Under the pieces are notes generated by a model. The model made no database searches and was not told the origin of the DNA. It saw only the letters and a program-made list of their open reading frames with translations. The translations under genes were made by a program, and so were the position numbers. Below, in pieces: positions 4,974 through 6,049 of a stretch of 6,049 bases of DNA. Within the stretch, counting starts at the first letter, position 1; every line of letters starts with the position of its first letter. Source of the DNA: JAJOKK01 sp965370555 (GTDB lineage Bacteria > Bipolaricaulota > Bipolaricaulia > UBA7950 > UBA9294); NCBI GenBank assembly GCA_965370555.1, contig CBDUVB010000073.1, positions 1-6,049 of the forward strand. Direction: 5' to 3'.

Positions 4974-6049
4974 GATGAGATTGCAAGGAGGGTCTCTTCC
5001 ACCATCGGATAGAGTTCGTCGATTGCGGCTTGGATCTCGATCGTCTTAGCAAGTGCTGTCACGATCTGGCAATAGGTCTTGATCTCATCGAGGCTGAGGT
5101 GCCGATCTTTACGATCCTTGAGCCACTTGTGGCAGACCTGATAGCCGCCGATTTGATACTCCCAAACCTGGGGCGGGATCCCTTCGAAGTGCTGCGTTTC
5201 GTTTATGAAGACGCGCTGTGTTTTTGGTTCGTAACGAAGGCCGTTCTTTCCGGTCTGCACGATTCCATCGCCATCTCCCTCGAATTTGGCTATCGGCGGG
5301 TCGAGCTCATCCGAACGCAGGAGGTGGAGATCGACCAGGCGCTTTCCGAGCGCGGCCAGCTCATCTAACAGCTCGTGATCGCTGGTGAACGGAATTCGCG
5401 GGAAGTCGCTGCGGAGGAACTCGGCGTACTTCTCCCGGTAGCTCGGGGCGTAGAGAATCGTGTAGACGTAATGGAAGATGTCCTTGGGCGATGGCTCTTT
5501 GCCGTACGCCTTCGTCAGCGCCGCAACGAGCTTGGGATTCAGGTTGGGCTGCCGCTCCTCTGGCTCATGGTGGGCGAAGAGGTCCGCGCGGTCGGCCGTG
5601 GGGTAGAGGTAGAGGGGAAAGTAGTAGTTGATATCGTAAGCGGCAACTGATTTATGTGCACCAATGGAGTGCGTGGTGAACGCTCCGAATTCATCTTTGT
5701 GCTGTTTTGGCGTTATCAGCGCCAGATTCTCCCCGGCTAGCATGTGGCGCATGACTTCGGGCCGCCCCCAATCGACCATGTAAGGATGGTAGTAAAGGGA
5801 CCGCGTATCGAATGGCCGGTAGAGACAGGGAACGACATAATCGCGCCAATTCTCCATCTCGGCGAGGTCTTTGCGCCTTTGTGAAAGTTTCCACCCACGG
5901 GTATCCTTCACATGATAAGCCTCGCGAATGAAATCGTCAGTCAAGCTGCGATCCCGGAACTGATTGATACGCCGCAAAAGGGCATTACTGTCGAAGTCGA
6001 AGACAAAACGATCCCGTGCCGTAACGATTCCCGTAACTTTCACGGGGAA
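4967..6049 (-). CDS. Type ISP restriction-modification enzyme, C-terminal target-recognition part (N-terminus outside window)
   Basis: The frame is open to the right edge, so this is the last 360 residues of a larger protein; the GTG at 6043 is internal (the sequence before it reads Phe-Pro). Numbering from the edge, GIVTARD at 7-13, LYRPFDTRSLYYHPYMVDW at 76-94, DIFHYVYTILYAPSYREKY at 190-208 and VWEYQIGGYQVCHKWLKDRK at 295-314 are hallmarks of the C-terminal specificity domain of LlaBIII/LlaGI-type enzymes. In that family a single ~1500-residue chain carries an Mrr-like nuclease, a RecA-type helicase motor, an N6-adenine methyltransferase and this target-recognition domain, acting in the cytoplasm against foreign DNA. 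The nuclease, helicase and methyltransferase motifs are not in the window, so I cannot tell whether the enzyme is complete; a methylase-only or type IIG-like relative is possible. The stop codon is provided by a dispersed 34-nt repeat, which may have replaced the native last codons. Confidence 0.85.
   Translation of the reverse strand, partial: FPVKVTGIVTARDRFVFDFDSNALLRRINQFRDRSLTDDFIREAYHVKDTRGWKLSQRRKDLAEMENWRDYVVPCLYRPFDTRSLYYHPYMVDWGRPEVMRHMLAGENLALITPKQHKDEFGAFTTHSIGAHKSVAAYDINYYFPLYLYPTADRADLFAHHEPEERQPNLNPKLVAALTKAYGKEPSPKDIFHYVYTILYAPSYREKYAEFLRSDFPRIPFTSDHELLDELAALGKRLVDLHLLRSDELDPPIAKFEGDGDGIVQTGKNGLRYEPKTQRVFINETQHFEGIPPQVWEYQIGGYQVCHKWLKDRKDRHLSLDEIKTYCQIVTALAKTIEIQAAIDELYPMVEETLLAISSD

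Overview
This window comes from a bacterium with a fairly GC-rich genome and, most likely, an outer membrane. The evidence for an outer membrane is a CsgG-type secretion/assembly protein beside a small exported protein with beta-barrel-like character. The lineage cannot be fixed from the sequence. A thermophilic or uncultured diderm phylum such as Bipolaricaulota/Acetothermia would fit the general style, but that is only a guess. Every gene I can support lies on the minus strand, so the genes read from right to left.

Reading in the direction of transcription, positions 6049 to 4967 hold the C-terminal ~360 residues of a very large type ISP restriction-modification enzyme (LlaBIII/LlaGI type), specifically its DNA target-recognition part. 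Positions 4966 to 4592 hold no intact gene. This stretch is a small junkyard: two nearly identical 34-nt direct repeats, one of which supplies the stop codon of the restriction-modification gene; a head-to-head pair of REP-like palindromes; a short imperfect tandem repeat; and the decayed, frameshifted N-terminus of a GxxExxY-family gene. The stop codon of that remnant overlaps the start codon of the next gene.

Positions 4591 to 3308 encode a 12-TM-like major facilitator transporter of unknown substrate. After a 64-nt gap, positions 3243 to 1609 encode an exported multidomain protein: signal peptide, CARDB domain, CsgG domain that appears to be split by an inserted beta-sandwich, then a FlgT-C-like domain. 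After 42 nt comes a 160-residue exported, probably beta-rich protein (1566 to 1084), whose stop codon overlaps the start of glmM (1087 to 1, running off the window). GlmM makes glucosamine-1-phosphate for UDP-GlcNAc, the precursor of peptidoglycan and lipopolysaccharide.

The left half therefore looks like an envelope-related operon (CsgG-like protein, small barrel-like protein, glmM). The right half is an accessory boundary marked by a defence gene, repeats and gene debris. The most interesting items are the split-CsgG architecture and the repeat-rich 4588-4973 segment.
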